Of a DNA stretch of 62,779 bases, positions 1 through 7,112 are shown piece after piece. The stretch's first letter is position 1, and every line of letters starts with the position of its first letter. This DNA is from Luteolibacter rhizosphaerae. GTDB taxonomy: Bacteria > Verrucomicrobiota > Verrucomicrobiia > Verrucomicrobiales > Akkermansiaceae. Below the pieces are notes generated by a model. It saw only the letters and a list, made by a program, of their open reading frames with translations, was not told the DNA's origin and made no database searches. The stretch is taken from assembly GCF_025950095.1 (NCBI RefSeq), contig NZ_JAPDDR010000014.1, positions 1-62,779 on the forward strand. The letters are read 5' to 3'. Position numbers and translations under genes: made by a program.

Positions 1-109
1 GCTGGTAGCGAAAGGCAAACCGAAGAAGGTGGCTTTAACCGCAGTGATGCGACAGATGCTCACGGTAATGAACTCGTTGCTCAAAACGCCGGAATTCGTC
101 CTTGAGTAG
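1..109 (+). CDS. IS110-family transposase, C-terminal fragment (runs off the window edge)
   Basis: Reading from base 2, the frame encodes 35 residues ending LLKTPEFVLE and a TAG stop at 107-109. The start is LVAKGKPKKVALTAV, which fits the extreme C-terminus of IS110-family DEDD transposases (G-K-P-K-K-V-A-x-x-A-V-M-R plus a short tail). The complete IS110 enzyme at 13870-14823 has a parallel end ([16 protein letters not shown]). Only the tail is in the window, so it is not possible to say whether the element is intact. Just after the stop is ACCGTTGCT (113-121), nearly identical to ACCGTTACT at the right end of the second element, so the right boundary is probably the CT at 120-121. Confidence 0.75.
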   Translation, partial: LVAKGKPKKVALTAVMRQMLTVMNSLLKTPEFVLE

Positions 110-473
110 AACACCGTTGCTCCAAAGCGGCTTCGCCGCAAAAGGGTTCACCACTCCCCACCTACGACACCCATCGTAGCGGAACGAATCCCGCCCCAGC
201 TCCGTCCGCATCTCCTGCCTTTCCACTGATCACTCGGCACTCCCCGCCCCCACCTACTAGGCCCATCGTATCCCCTACCCCGCCCCTACCCCCATTTTCT
301 AACAGAATCCCTCCACGCGGGGCAAAACCGGACAGCAACCGGATTTCTGCATAACGCAAATCCGTAGGTTTCCATTCATTCCTTGTCCCCCACGCGCTCC
401 ACCCCTTACCCCCATGCCCCTCGGCGAGCACCCACACACCCTCGCCAGGACCCTTACACACACAGACCACTTG
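110..473. other. Intergenic stretch with IS110 right end and short palindromes
   Basis: No convincing gene is present. It holds the presumed IS110 right end with CT core (113-121), a small GCGGC/GCCGC hairpin directly after it (127-138), one exact CTACGA-N6-TCGTAG palindrome (162-179), a degenerate copy (254-270), a 'ccactgatcactcggcac' repeat fragment (225-242) and one CTAACAG heptamer (299-305). All of these recur elsewhere in the window. Confidence 0.6.
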
Positions 474-1097
474 ATGAATCAAACCGCCCTCTCCCGAGCC
501 CTGCTCATCGCGGCCGCCGCCCTCGGCCTGCAATCCGCCGGTGCCGCCACGGTGCTGGACCTCACGCCCACCGGCTACACCTGGAATACTGCGGATTCGG
601 AAAGCTCCGTCTTGGGCGGACGCTCGATCTATATCCGCGCGAACGAAACCTTCAGCATCGACCAGATCACCTGGCACGGCGGCGTCACGGCCGGGAACTA
701 TGAGTTCGTGATCTACCAAGGACAGGGTGAACAGGCTGTTCTCGGTGCCATCCTCGGCAGCGGAAGCTCTGCCCTGCCCGAGGGAGCAGGCCCACAGACC
801 ATCGGTCTGAACTTCACCTTCGAGGAGAACACCGAATACGTTATCAGCTTCCGCGCCACCCCCGACACCTACGAATTCGATGGTCCCTATGCCTGGGACT
901 ATCTTTCATGGGGCGAGGAGGAGGAATCGGATCTCGGCTTGATAACCCTCTTGGACGGACGTCACGGCTTCACCCCCGATGAAAACAACAACTCCTGGAC
1001 CACCCACTTCTCCATGAACGTGGTGCCGGAGCCCTCCAGCAGCCTGCTCGGCCTCGTCGGTCTCTGCGGGATCGTCCTGCGCCGCCGCCGCGCCTGA
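474..1097 (+). CDS. PEP-CTERM sorting-signal secreted protein
   Basis: This 207-residue protein starts MNQTALSRALLIAAAALG, a signal peptide with likely cleavage near SAGAA. It ends with a PEP-CTERM tail: VPEPSSSLLGLVGLCGI followed by VLRRRRA, i.e. Val-Pro-Glu-Pro, a hydrophobic helix and an Arg cluster. Proteins with this tail are processed by exosortase and are usually exported to the surface or exopolysaccharide. The middle is a beta-rich domain of unknown function. The ATG at 474 is chosen because the signal peptide begins there; the upstream in-frame sequence is proline/threonine-rich and unlike a leader. No exosortase or polysaccharide gene lies nearby. Confidence 0.85.
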   Translation: MNQTALSRALLIAAAALGLQSAGAATVLDLTPTGYTWNTADSESSVLGGRSIYIRANETFSIDQITWHGGVTAGNYEFVIYQGQGEQAVLGAILGSGSSALPEGAGPQTIGLNFTFEENTEYVISFRATPDTYEFDGPYAWDYLSWGEEEESDLGLITLLDGRHGFTPDENNNSWTTHFSMNVVPEPSSSLLGLVGLCGIVLRRRRA

Positions 1098-1289
1098 TCG
1101 ATACGGGCTACCATCTCCCCGAGGAAACAACCTCCCCGCCCCGCGATGCCCCCGCCCTCCCCGGCAAGGCATCGCGGGGCAATCTATTTACGGGGATCTT
1201 GCTACTACGCACATCGTAGATAGAGAAAGCGCTACGCCTCCAAGATCACAAAGTCAGGGGTCACGCTCACATCGGCAAATCTCCGCCTC

Positions 1290-1577
1290 CAAAGTCCCGG
1301 CAGGGACGGCAGAAATTAGCCGGTGGCGTAAGCCACCGGAAACGACGGCGCCATGTCCGAAGTCCCGGCAGGGACGACACGGAGTCAACCATTCCAGCGT
1401 CCGCGCTCATCCCGGATCGGGTGCTACACTCCGACGAACGGTGAAGCATCCGTAGTCCGCGGCGCTTCTGGTCATTCAACTCCGTGTCGTCCCTGCCGGG
1501 ACTCGGTTGGTGGTCTCTCAATACCGGTGGCTCACGCCACCGGCTAATTTCTGCCGTCCCTACCGGGACTCAAGGTA
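1290..1577. repeat. Large inverted repeat of intergenic 'GTCCCGGCAGGGAC' elements
   Basis: The left arm (about 1290-1395) and right arm (about 1479-1577) are imperfect reverse complements of about 100 bp. Each carries two GTCCC(T/G)GCAGGGAC-type palindromes and a CCGGTGGC...GCCACCGG hairpin, with about 85 bp between the arms. The hairpin core ATTAGCCGGTGG resembles the TTAGCCGGTG core of the repeats at 13433, 20917 and 62488. Such REP-like elements are common in Planctomycetes-Verrucomicrobia genomes. Short open frames cross it, but they are a by-product of the repeat. Confidence 0.7.
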
Positions 1578-1671
1578 AGCAGCAGAGCCCTCATCGCGAT
1601 CCCCGATCTGATAGATCATGTCCTCCCATCCCCCGCCTGACCGCTCTCCGAGCGGTCCCTGCCTCCAGCCC

Positions 1672-2025
1672 TCAGATCTTCCCGATCCGCCCCATCACCT
1701 CCTCGAAGTCCTGCATCACCGCGGCATCCCGCCTCGCCCGGCCCGGCCTGCCTGTGGCCATGGCATCGCACACCGCACGGCGGGAGCGCCCGAAGGCCCG
1801 GGCCGTCATGCGCGGGCTCACACCCATCTTCACGCAGGCCAGCATGGCGACCACCCGCCCCCGCGCCGCCCGGGGAGAGCCGCGAGTGGGCCCCATGATC
1901 TCCCGCCACGGGCAGCCCGCCTGCCGCGCCGCCGCCTCCACACAGCGCGCCACCACCTCCGCCGCCATCGCTTGGCCCAGCTTCAGCAGCGCCTCGTTCC
2001 GGATATCTCCAAGTACGGTTTTCAT
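1672..2025 (-). CDS. Small DnaA domain IV-like helix-turn-helix protein
   Basis: A 117-residue protein, starting MKTVLGDIRNEALLKLGQ (ATG at 2025). Residues about 50-105 (TRGSPRAARGRVVAMLACV ... AFGRSRRAVCDAM) follow the pattern of DnaA C-terminal domain IV: Arg-x-x-x-x-x-Ala-Arg, a helix with AML, then a G/A-x-x-F-G-R-S-R-x-x-V motif. Domain IV reads DnaA boxes; here the ATPase domains are absent, as in small phage-borne DnaA-like regulators. It is the last gene of the leftward phage-like module, after the helicase but separated by a repeat. The role in replication control is inferred. The upstream ATG region overlaps the repeat at 2039-2147. Confidence 0.55.
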   Translation of the reverse strand: MKTVLGDIRNEALLKLGQAMAAEVVARCVEAAARQAGCPWREIMGPTRGSPRAARGRVVAMLACVKMGVSPRMTARAFGRSRRAVCDAMATGRPGRARRDAAVMQDFEEVMGRIGKI

Positions 2026-2038
2026 CGTAGTATTCGTG

Positions 2039-2147
2039 GTAGCGGAAGGACTCTCGTCCTTCCGGCGGCTCGCATTTCCCCGCAGAGCGCCATGGGGTAC
2101 TTGTTCGCATCCTCCCCCAGCCGGAAGGACGAGAGTCCTTCCGCTAC
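2039..2147. repeat. Palindromic intergenic element, family B copy 1
   Basis: About 109 bp running GTAGCGGAAGGACTCTCGTC ... to ... GACGAGAGTCCTTCCGCTAC: two outward arms of about 25 bp around a variable centre that contains CCATGGGG. Other copies lie at 4379-4495, 12348-12440, 15730-15836, 20794-20902 and 37280-37387. The left edge supplies the stop codon of the helicase gene (TAG on the minus strand, 2144-2146). Confidence 0.8.
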
Positions 2148-3400
2148 GATGCGGCCTGCCTCCCCTCAAACCTCTGCAGCCGACCGTTGAGAAACAACGG
2201 GAACACCGTCCCCCTCTCGCCATTCCGCATCTTCGCCGCGCGGATCCCGTCCTCCTCCAGGTAGAGCACCACATCCGCATCCTGCCCGATCGCCCGGCTC
2301 TCCCGCAGCTTCCCCTGGTCATTCAACTGCGATGCCGTGAGCACCGGACACTTCAGCGATTTCGCCAGCGCCTTCAGCCCGCGCGAGACCGCCGCCACCT
2401 CCTGCTCCCGCGTTTCGTCCCGGCGCCGCCGCGCGCTCTCCACCAGCTGGAGGTAGTCGATCACCACCAGGTCCAGCCCGCCGTGGCGATCGCTCTCCGC
2501 GCGCGCGATGCCGGTGATGCGCTCCAGCGTGAGCCCGCCGCCATCATGGATCGTGAGCGCGGATTGGCTGATCTCCTCCAGCGCCCGCTGCGCCCGGGAG
2601 AGCATGCCGCGCGCGATCCCCTGCGGCCGCGTGAAGATCTCGTACGGCACCCGCGCCGTGCAGGAGGCAATGCGCGAGACCACCGCCGCCGCATCCATCT
2701 CCAGCGAGATCACCAGCACCCGCCGCTCGCCCTTCAGCGCCGCCGCCACCGCCTGCAGCATGGCCACGGACTTCCCGCAGGAAGGCTCCGCCGCCATCAC
2801 CCACAGCTCTCCCGGCCGCATGCCGCCCGTGGCCGCATCCAGCGGATCCATGCCCGTGGTCAGCCCCGGCATCGAGCCCTTACTTGCGCTCTCCATCATC
2901 TGCGCGATCAAGGCGCCCACCGCCTCCCCCGCCGGGATCAGGCCGCTGCGCTCGGACAGGGCCGCACTGGTGGATTCCGTAGCTTCGCGCAGGGCCACCG
3001 TGAGCGCCGCACCATCTGCATTCCCCGTCTGCTCTGCGATCGCCAGCGCCGCGGCCAGCGCGCGACGCCGGGCGAGAAAGTCCCGCAGGATCTCCACGTG
3101 CGCTTCCCAGTGGGCCGTATTCGGCGCATAGGTATAGATGCCCGCGATGGCCCCCGGCCCGCCCAGCTCCTCGATCGCACCGCTGGCCTGCAGGTCCGTG
3201 ACCACGGAGACCAGGTCCAGCTCCTTGCCTGCCGCCACGCGCTCGCCCAGGTAGCGGAAGAACTTCGCATGCGCCGGGATGCCGAAGTGCTCCTCCACGA
3301 GCCCCTCCGCCTTCCCGCGGGCGAGCATCTTCTCATCCCGCAGCAGGCCGGATAGCACCGACTTCTCCGGACCCTCCGCAACTGGTGGTACGACATTCAT
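2144..3400 (-). CDS. DnaB-type replicative helicase, phage-like
   Basis: This 418-residue protein resembles DnaB. An N-terminal helical domain (about 10-120, EKSVLSGLLRDEKMLARG...) is followed by a RecA-like motor with Walker A AEPSCGKS (204-211), ISLEM (231-235), Walker B LVVIDYLQL (311-319), and ASQLN-type motif near 356. DnaB unwinds DNA as a 5'-3' hexameric ring. The ATG at 3400 has GGAGAG 6 nt upstream; a TTG at 3418 is less likely. It is shorter than chromosomal DnaB (about 450-470). The genes around it are an initiator-like protein, an exonuclease and a repressor, so it looks like the helicase of a prophage or satellite rather than the host copy. The stop codon lies inside the family B repeat. 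Confidence 0.85.
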   Translation of the reverse strand: MNVVPPVAEGPEKSVLSGLLRDEKMLARGKAEGLVEEHFGIPAHAKFFRYLGERVAAGKELDLVSVVTDLQASGAIEELGGPGAIAGIYTYAPNTAHWEAHVEILRDFLARRRALAAALAIAEQTGNADGAALTVALREATESTSAALSERSGLIPAGEAVGALIAQMMESASKGSMPGLTTGMDPLDAATGGMRPGELWVMAAEPSCGKSVAMLQAVAAALKGERRVLVISLEMDAAAVVSRIASCTARVPYEIFTRPQGIARGMLSRAQRALEEISQSALTIHDGGGLTLERITGIARAESDRHGGLDLVVIDYLQLVESARRRRDETREQEVAAVSRGLKALAKSLKCPVLTASQLNDQGKLRESRAIGQDADVVLYLEEDGIRAAKMRNGERGTVFPLFLNGRLQRFEGRQAAS

Positions 3401-3411
3401 AGTAATCTCTC

Positions 3412-3441
3412 CAACCAATGACCCATGACCACTGACCCATG
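3412..3441. repeat. Short 7-bp tandem repeat (A/C)ATGACC
   Basis: About three to four copies of the unit ATGACC(A/C) between the helicase start and the next gene's stop. The same unit forms a ten-copy array at 30215-30284. Confidence 0.6.
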
Positions 3442-3449
3442 TCTCCGCC

Positions 3450-4259
3450 TCACAGCCTGAGCACCTTCTTCGGCTTGCCGTCCTTGCCGATCTCCCGTTG
3501 CTTCGCCGCCCCGGCCTCCGCCCATGCCCGGGAGGTGGCCATATCGCTCTGCCAGGAGCTCACCTTCCGCAGCGGTCCACCACCGGCCGTGCCCCGATAC
3601 CAGTCCGCGGCGTTCCGCGTGTGCCACCAGAAGGCCGCCCCCTCGGGCGATAGCTGGCACATCGGCCCGTAGGCCATGGCCTGCTCCATCGTGCATACCG
3701 CCGGAGGCTCCTGCCCCCCGGGCTTTGGCATCACCCCATCCCTCTCCTCCCTTCCCTCGATCTCATCCATCTCCTCTCTCTCCTCTGATCTATCTCCTCT
3801 ATGAGTAGGGTCCTGCGATGCCTGCACGGGTACCTTCAAACGATCGGGCGATGCATCCGCCGATCGTCCCGCAGCCACCACGGGAATCTCCGCCGGTGCC
3901 TCACCCTTGGCTCGGGCCGCCTCGTACTCGTCCATCCAGGGCAGACGCTTCGTCTTCGTCGTCCAGGCATTGATCATCGAGCGGTTCACATTTGCCCAGC
4001 CGCGCAGCTCGTACCAGCCGCCGCCCTTGTCCTCCACCCAGCCGGCACGGCCCGTCATGTGTTCCCAGAAGGCCTCCACATTCTCCCGCACCGCGCAGAT
4101 CGAGGCCAGCTTCAGCGGATCCATCTGGAAGATCCACTGCTTCCGCGCCTGCGCATAGCCCCAGAGGCGCACCAGCACACCAAGTGCCCGCCCTTCCCCC
4201 ACCATCGCGGCCAGCGCTTCGAACTTCCAATGGTAAATCAAATCAATCTCTATGATCAT
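3450..4259 (-). CDS. Phage replication initiator/replisome-organizer-like protein (putative)
   Basis: A 269-residue protein. Residues about 1-125 (IDLIYHWKFEALAAMVGEG ... RLPWMDEYEAAR) look like the winged-helix N-terminal domain of phage replisome organizers; residues about 130-180 are a charged Glu/Arg linker; the C-terminal 80 residues contain two Trp-rich helices (AAFWWHTRNAADWYRG, WQSDMATSRAWAEAG). That order matches phage helicase-loader/initiator proteins placed next to DnaB genes, but no motif is diagnostic. The stop lies 49 bp before the helicase start on the same strand, so the two are likely cotranscribed. The ATG at 4259 has no clear Shine-Dalgarno sequence. Confidence 0.5.
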   Translation of the reverse strand: MIIEIDLIYHWKFEALAAMVGEGRALGVLVRLWGYAQARKQWIFQMDPLKLASICAVRENVEAFWEHMTGRAGWVEDKGGGWYELRGWANVNRSMINAWTTKTKRLPWMDEYEAARAKGEAPAEIPVVAAGRSADASPDRLKVPVQASQDPTHRGDRSEEREEMDEIEGREERDGVMPKPGGQEPPAVCTMEQAMAYGPMCQLSPEGAAFWWHTRNAADWYRGTAGGGPLRKVSSWQSDMATSRAWAEAGAAKQREIGKDGKPKKVLRL

Positions 4260-4708
4260 GTCGTGTAATTTCTGTTAGATCGTCCTTCGCATCCGCCCAC
4301 GAGGCACGCCGTCAAGGGCACGTAGTCCCGCCTTCAGGCGGACGAACCCATCTGGCGTGTCCCTTCATCCTATCCGCCGTAGCGGGGGCACTTCGTGCTC
4401 CCGGCTGCTTGCATCCGCCCCGGGATCGCCATGGGCTTCTCTCTCGCGCACACCCCCAGCCGGAACGACGAAGCCGCCCCGCTACGATGGCCGTGGCGGC
4501 ATGTGAGAGCGGCTTCTTCCGCCTGAAGGCGGGACTACGTGCCCTTGATGGCGTGGCGATGAGGGTGGCTTCGTGTTGTAGCGCCAGCACCGGGTGCGCT
4601 GGCTTCAGCCGGCTTGGACGGAAGGCGAGCCACCCCAGCGACTCCTCCTCACCATGACCCCGACCATCCAAGCCGACTAAAGTCGGCGCACCCGGTGCAC
4701 CACGCCCC
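4260..4708. repeat. Nested intergenic repeats inside the phage-like operon
   Basis: No gene is evident. A 35-bp inverted repeat (4308-4342 with 4518-4552, one mismatch; core GGCACGTAGTCCCGCC) flanks a full family B element (4379-4495). A second inverted repeat follows (about 4590-4625 with 4668-4702; CCGGGTGCGC ... GCGCACCCGG, AGCCGGCTTGGA ... TCCAAGCCGACT). A CTGTTAG heptamer is at 4272-4278. Confidence 0.75.
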
Positions 4709-4984
4709 TCACGCCGCCTGTGCCTCCTGCTCCGGATCATCCGCCAGCTCGATCACCCGGCGCGTCTGCAGCACCTCCCCGCCGGGATGGTCCAGCAGCG
4801 CCATGCGGCAGGCACTCGGCAGGCTCTTGGTACGATAGATCTCGTAGCACAGCGCATTCCCCTGCCGGAGCAGCACGCCGGTGGAAAAGTCCGGCGCCTG
4901 CCCGCTCATCCGCACGCGGTCCACGCGCACCATCCGCTCCGCCTCCGATCCGGAGGCGATGGCATGTTCCTCACCCGCGTTCAT
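4709..4984 (-). CDS. Small hypothetical protein of the phage-like module
   Basis: This 91-residue, soluble, mildly acidic protein (MNAGEEHAIASGSEAERMVR...) is not recognised. Its ATG (4984) overlaps the TGA of the upstream exonuclease gene in an ATGA arrangement, which suggests translational coupling. Residues 27-60 (MSGQAPDFSTGVLLRQGNAL) look like the start of a small beta-rich fold. No catalytic motif is visible. Confidence 0.6.
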   Translation of the reverse strand: MNAGEEHAIASGSEAERMVRVDRVRMSGQAPDFSTGVLLRQGNALCYEIYRTKSLPSACRMALLDHPGGEVLQTRRVIELADDPEQEAQAA

Positions 4985-5727
4985 GCCGCCACCTCCCTTC
5001 CCAGCAGCACGTCCGCGATCGCCCGCTCGATCGCCAGATCATTCAGCAGGTACTGCCGGGCCAGCGGCTTGCGCAGCTCGTCCCCCCAGCATTCGTGGAA
5101 GTTCGCGCCGGTCACCCCTCGCTTCTCCAGGTCATCCTTGTCCAGGATGGTGGCCCAGCCGAGATCCCGCCCGATGAGGCCCAGCGTGCGCGCCGCCCGG
5201 TTCGCCGAGCAGGTGCTGCCGGACTCCGCACCGATCAGGTAGAGCGGCGCCAGATCCACCCAGGCGCCCGGTGCCAGCTTCCCCGGACCGCCCCGCGCCG
5301 CGAAGGCCGCCGGCGGGATCGGCACCCGGTTCACCCAGGAACGCACGATCAGGAAGCGCGGATCGAAGGCGCTGCGCCCGTTATTCCCCGACCAGAAGGC
5401 CCAGGTGGGTGCCAGGCGGAACTCCCGCCAGAAGGCCCGCAGCAGCTCCTGCTCCGTGCCATCCAGGATCAAGGCATTCACCCCCGGATGGTGCACGCCG
5501 ATGGCTACGACGCGTGCCGTAGCAGGATTCAGCGCGGCCTTCCGGTGGATGACCTGCCAGTACTTTTGCTCCTCCCGCTCGATCTTCGCCTTCACCCGCT
5601 CCTCATGGCGGATGTGGCTCACCTTCACCGCCGAGCGGTCGAAGGGCGGGCTGAGCCGGCCCACCGCTTCCAGGTCCGGGGCCGTCTCGATATCGAAGAT
5701 GCTGATATTGCTCTCAGGGTATTTCAT
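4981..5727 (-). CDS. DnaQ-like/PolB-type 3'-5' exonuclease
   Basis: 248 residues with the DEDDy pattern: Exo I FDIETAPDLE (Asp12, Glu14), Exo II around residues 134-145 (SGNNGRSAFDPRFL, containing N-x-x-x-x-F-D), and Exo III near the C-terminus (YLLNDLAIE, Y-x-x-x-D). Enzymes of this class remove nucleotides from 3' ends in proofreading or recombination. It is a stand-alone domain with no polymerase, as in many phages. The ATG at 5727 is the only good start. The 3' end overlaps the next gene by 4 bp. Confidence 0.75.
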   Translation of the reverse strand: MKYPESNISIFDIETAPDLEAVGRLSPPFDRSAVKVSHIRHEERVKAKIEREEQKYWQVIHRKAALNPATARVVAIGVHHPGVNALILDGTEQELLRAFWREFRLAPTWAFWSGNNGRSAFDPRFLIVRSWVNRVPIPPAAFAARGGPGKLAPGAWVDLAPLYLIGAESGSTCSANRAARTLGLIGRDLGWATILDKDDLEKRGVTGANFHECWGDELRKPLARQYLLNDLAIERAIADVLLGREVAA

Positions 5728-5761
5728 GGTGTCGTTTCGCTAGTTAGGGGAAAAGGGAAGG

Positions 5762-5863
5762 TGCCGTGTGATCAGTGAGCAGTGATCCATGGCGGAGAAT
5801 CGGGAAACCAAGGCAGCCCCACCCGGGACCGCCCTTTCCACGGATCACTGCTCGCTGCTCACA
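5762..5863. repeat. Inverted repeat, family C ('GATCAGTGAGCAGTGATC')
   Basis: The arms CGTGTGATCAGTGAGCAGTG (from about 5763) and CACTGCTCGCTGCTCACACG (to about 5862) are inverted around about 50 bp. The unit recurs singly at 225-242, 31636-31672 and 62449-62477. It overlaps the 3' end of the small gene at 5845-6057. Confidence 0.7.
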
Positions 5864-6057
5864 CGGCTATCCGGCGCAGCCGACTGCGGCTCCGGGCTGT
5901 CCCGACGGACCGCCGCCCGGTCTAACAGCGCCTTCACCGCCGCCACCGGCGGCAGCCCCGCATTCGCGGCGGCTAACAGGTAATCCTTCGTCGGCTCACC
6001 GAACCCGGAAATGGGAATCAGGACGCGACGCGAAGTGGCATCGGGCAATCGGGACAT
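5845..6057 (-). CDS. Small hypothetical protein, first leftward gene opposite the repressor
   Basis: A 70-residue protein: MSRLPDATSRRVLIPISGFG then EPTKDYLLAAANAGLPPVAA, a helical stretch with AAVKALLDRAAV, and a polar tail. The function is unknown; its position opposite the repressor is where phages keep Cro-like or early regulatory proteins, but no clear helix-turn-helix is present. The ATG ends at 6057, exactly where a TACACC operator half-site begins, so repressor binding could block it. The tail runs into a family C repeat, so the C-terminus may be recent. Confidence 0.5.
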   Translation of the reverse strand: MSRLPDATSRRVLIPISGFGEPTKDYLLAAANAGLPPVAAVKALLDRAAVRRDSPEPQSAAPDSRVSSEQ

Positions 6058-6149
6058 ACACCAAAGTTACGCTTTCGGGTGCATCCGACAAGCCCAAAAA
6101 TACACCGATTAGCGAAAATACCTCTCGACTTATTGCACCTTAGGGTGTA
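6057..6149. promoter_or_regulatory. Divergent operator region of the S24 repressor
   Basis: The 102-bp divergent gap contains repeated half-sites: TACACC (6057-6062), GGTGCA (6078-6083), TACACC (6101-6106) and a closely spaced palindrome TGCACC-TTAG-GGTGTA (6134-6149). The region is A+T-richer than its surroundings. This matches a CI/LexA-type control region with several operators. The last site lies 10 bp before the repressor ATG and fits autoregulation. The sites are read directly; binding is inferred. Confidence 0.6.
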
Positions 6150-6159
6150 TTCGATCTCC

Positions 6160-6963
6160 ATGAATCCAAGCAAAGAAGACATTAAAGAGTGGTTAAAGAC
6201 CACCGCCCGGAGCCGCGATTGGCTGGCCGCGCAATGCGGCAGCATCAGCAAGCGCACCGTGGACAACTGGCTCTCCAGCCCGAAGGAGATCCCCCTCGCC
6301 ACCCTGGCCCTGATCGGCCGGCTGATGGAGGACGACCGGCAGGCGGAGGAGACCCGCCGCCAGCGGCAGGACCCGCAGCCGCAGATCTTCAGCGTGGAGG
6401 TGGATCTGGCCACCTTCCGGGACTACTCCCGCGCCGCCCTGGAATCCCGCATGACCCTGGAGGAATGGATCATCCACACCTGCGATGCCGAGGTGGGCCG
6501 GATCGCGCGGGACAAGGTGATCGCCCTGCCGCCTGCCCTCTCCGCCAGCCGCATGCTGGAGGAGGCGGAGCACTGGCTGGACCTGCACGGCGGCATCGCC
6601 GCCGGCGCCCGCATCTCCTCGGACATCCAGCCGGAGCCCGTGCGCGTCTCCCGGGACTACCCGGCGGATCACTACGCGCTGCGCGTCTTCGGCCGCTCCA
6701 TGGAGCCGAAGATCCGGGACGGCGCGCTCATCATCGTGAAGCACTGGCACGGGCAGGGTTTCCCGCGGAAGGGCAGCATCGTCGCCTACTCCGACGGCCA
6801 AGGCGCCACCCTGAAGGAATTCGCCTACCGCAAAGCCCAGCCCGGCGAGGATGCCGACACCTTCGGCAACATCCCCGTCCTCCGATCCCTCAACAAGGAG
6901 TTCCCGGACATCCAAACCCTCGAAGGCGGCAGGATCGACGCCGTGCTGGTGGGGGTGGAGTAA
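6160..6963 (+). CDS. S24-family LexA/CI-like repressor
   Basis: 267 residues. The N-terminal 60 form an HTH-like domain (DWLAAQCGSISKRTVDNWLS). The C-terminal S24 peptidase domain has the nucleophile in FGRSMEPKIRDG (Ser180) and the general base in ATLKEF (Lys219); a likely self-cleavage site is Ala148-Gly149 in GGIAAGARIS. Such repressors keep prophage early genes silent until RecA-stimulated autocleavage. All catalytic features are present, so it should be functional. The ATG at 6160 is preferred over upstream starts because the operators lie before it. It is divergent from the replication genes. Confidence 0.85.
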   Translation: MNPSKEDIKEWLKTTARSRDWLAAQCGSISKRTVDNWLSSPKEIPLATLALIGRLMEDDRQAEETRRQRQDPQPQIFSVEVDLATFRDYSRAALESRMTLEEWIIHTCDAEVGRIARDKVIALPPALSASRMLEEAEHWLDLHGGIAAGARISSDIQPEPVRVSRDYPADHYALRVFGRSMEPKIRDGALIIVKHWHGQGFPRKGSIVAYSDGQGATLKEFAYRKAQPGEDADTFGNIPVLRSLNKEFPDIQTLEGGRIDAVLVGVE

Positions 6964-6981
6964 GGGAGAACGGTGATAACG

Positions 6982-7027
6982 CCAGCCATCCTCCGGATGC
7001 GGTTTACCGCATCCGGAGGATGGCTGG
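6982..7027. promoter_or_regulatory. Near-perfect palindrome upstream of abiE (IR1)
   Basis: The arms 6982-7003 and 7006-7027 are perfect 22-bp reverse complements (CCAGCCATCCTCCGGATGCG...) separated only by TT. It lies 18 bp after the repressor stop, so it could end that transcript, but no T-run follows. AbiEi antitoxins of studied systems bind paired inverted repeats in their own promoter, so this may be an operator. Confidence 0.6.
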
Positions 7028-7064
7028 TATATCCGACTTTGCCAAGTTTATTCGTTTGACACCA

Positions 7065-7112
7065 CTCGTATGCCATGGCGATGTCTTGTAAGACATCGCC
7101 ATGGCATACGAG
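7065..7112. promoter_or_regulatory. Near-perfect palindrome over the abiEi start codon (IR2)
   Basis: The arms 7065-7087 and 7090-7112 are perfect 23-bp reverse complements (CTCGTATGCCATGGCGATGT...) with a GT loop. The abiEi ATG (7101-7103) is inside the right arm. A TTGACA (7056-7061) lies just upstream. In mRNA the palindrome would bury the start codon in a hairpin; as DNA it would be a strong binding site for a dimeric repressor. Confidence 0.65.

Noticed and set aside
1352..1600. Open frames rich in 'RPCRDS/PANFCRPCRD' as short proteins
   Set aside because: They run through the inverted repeat and appear on both strands; composition is that of the repeat, not of a gene.
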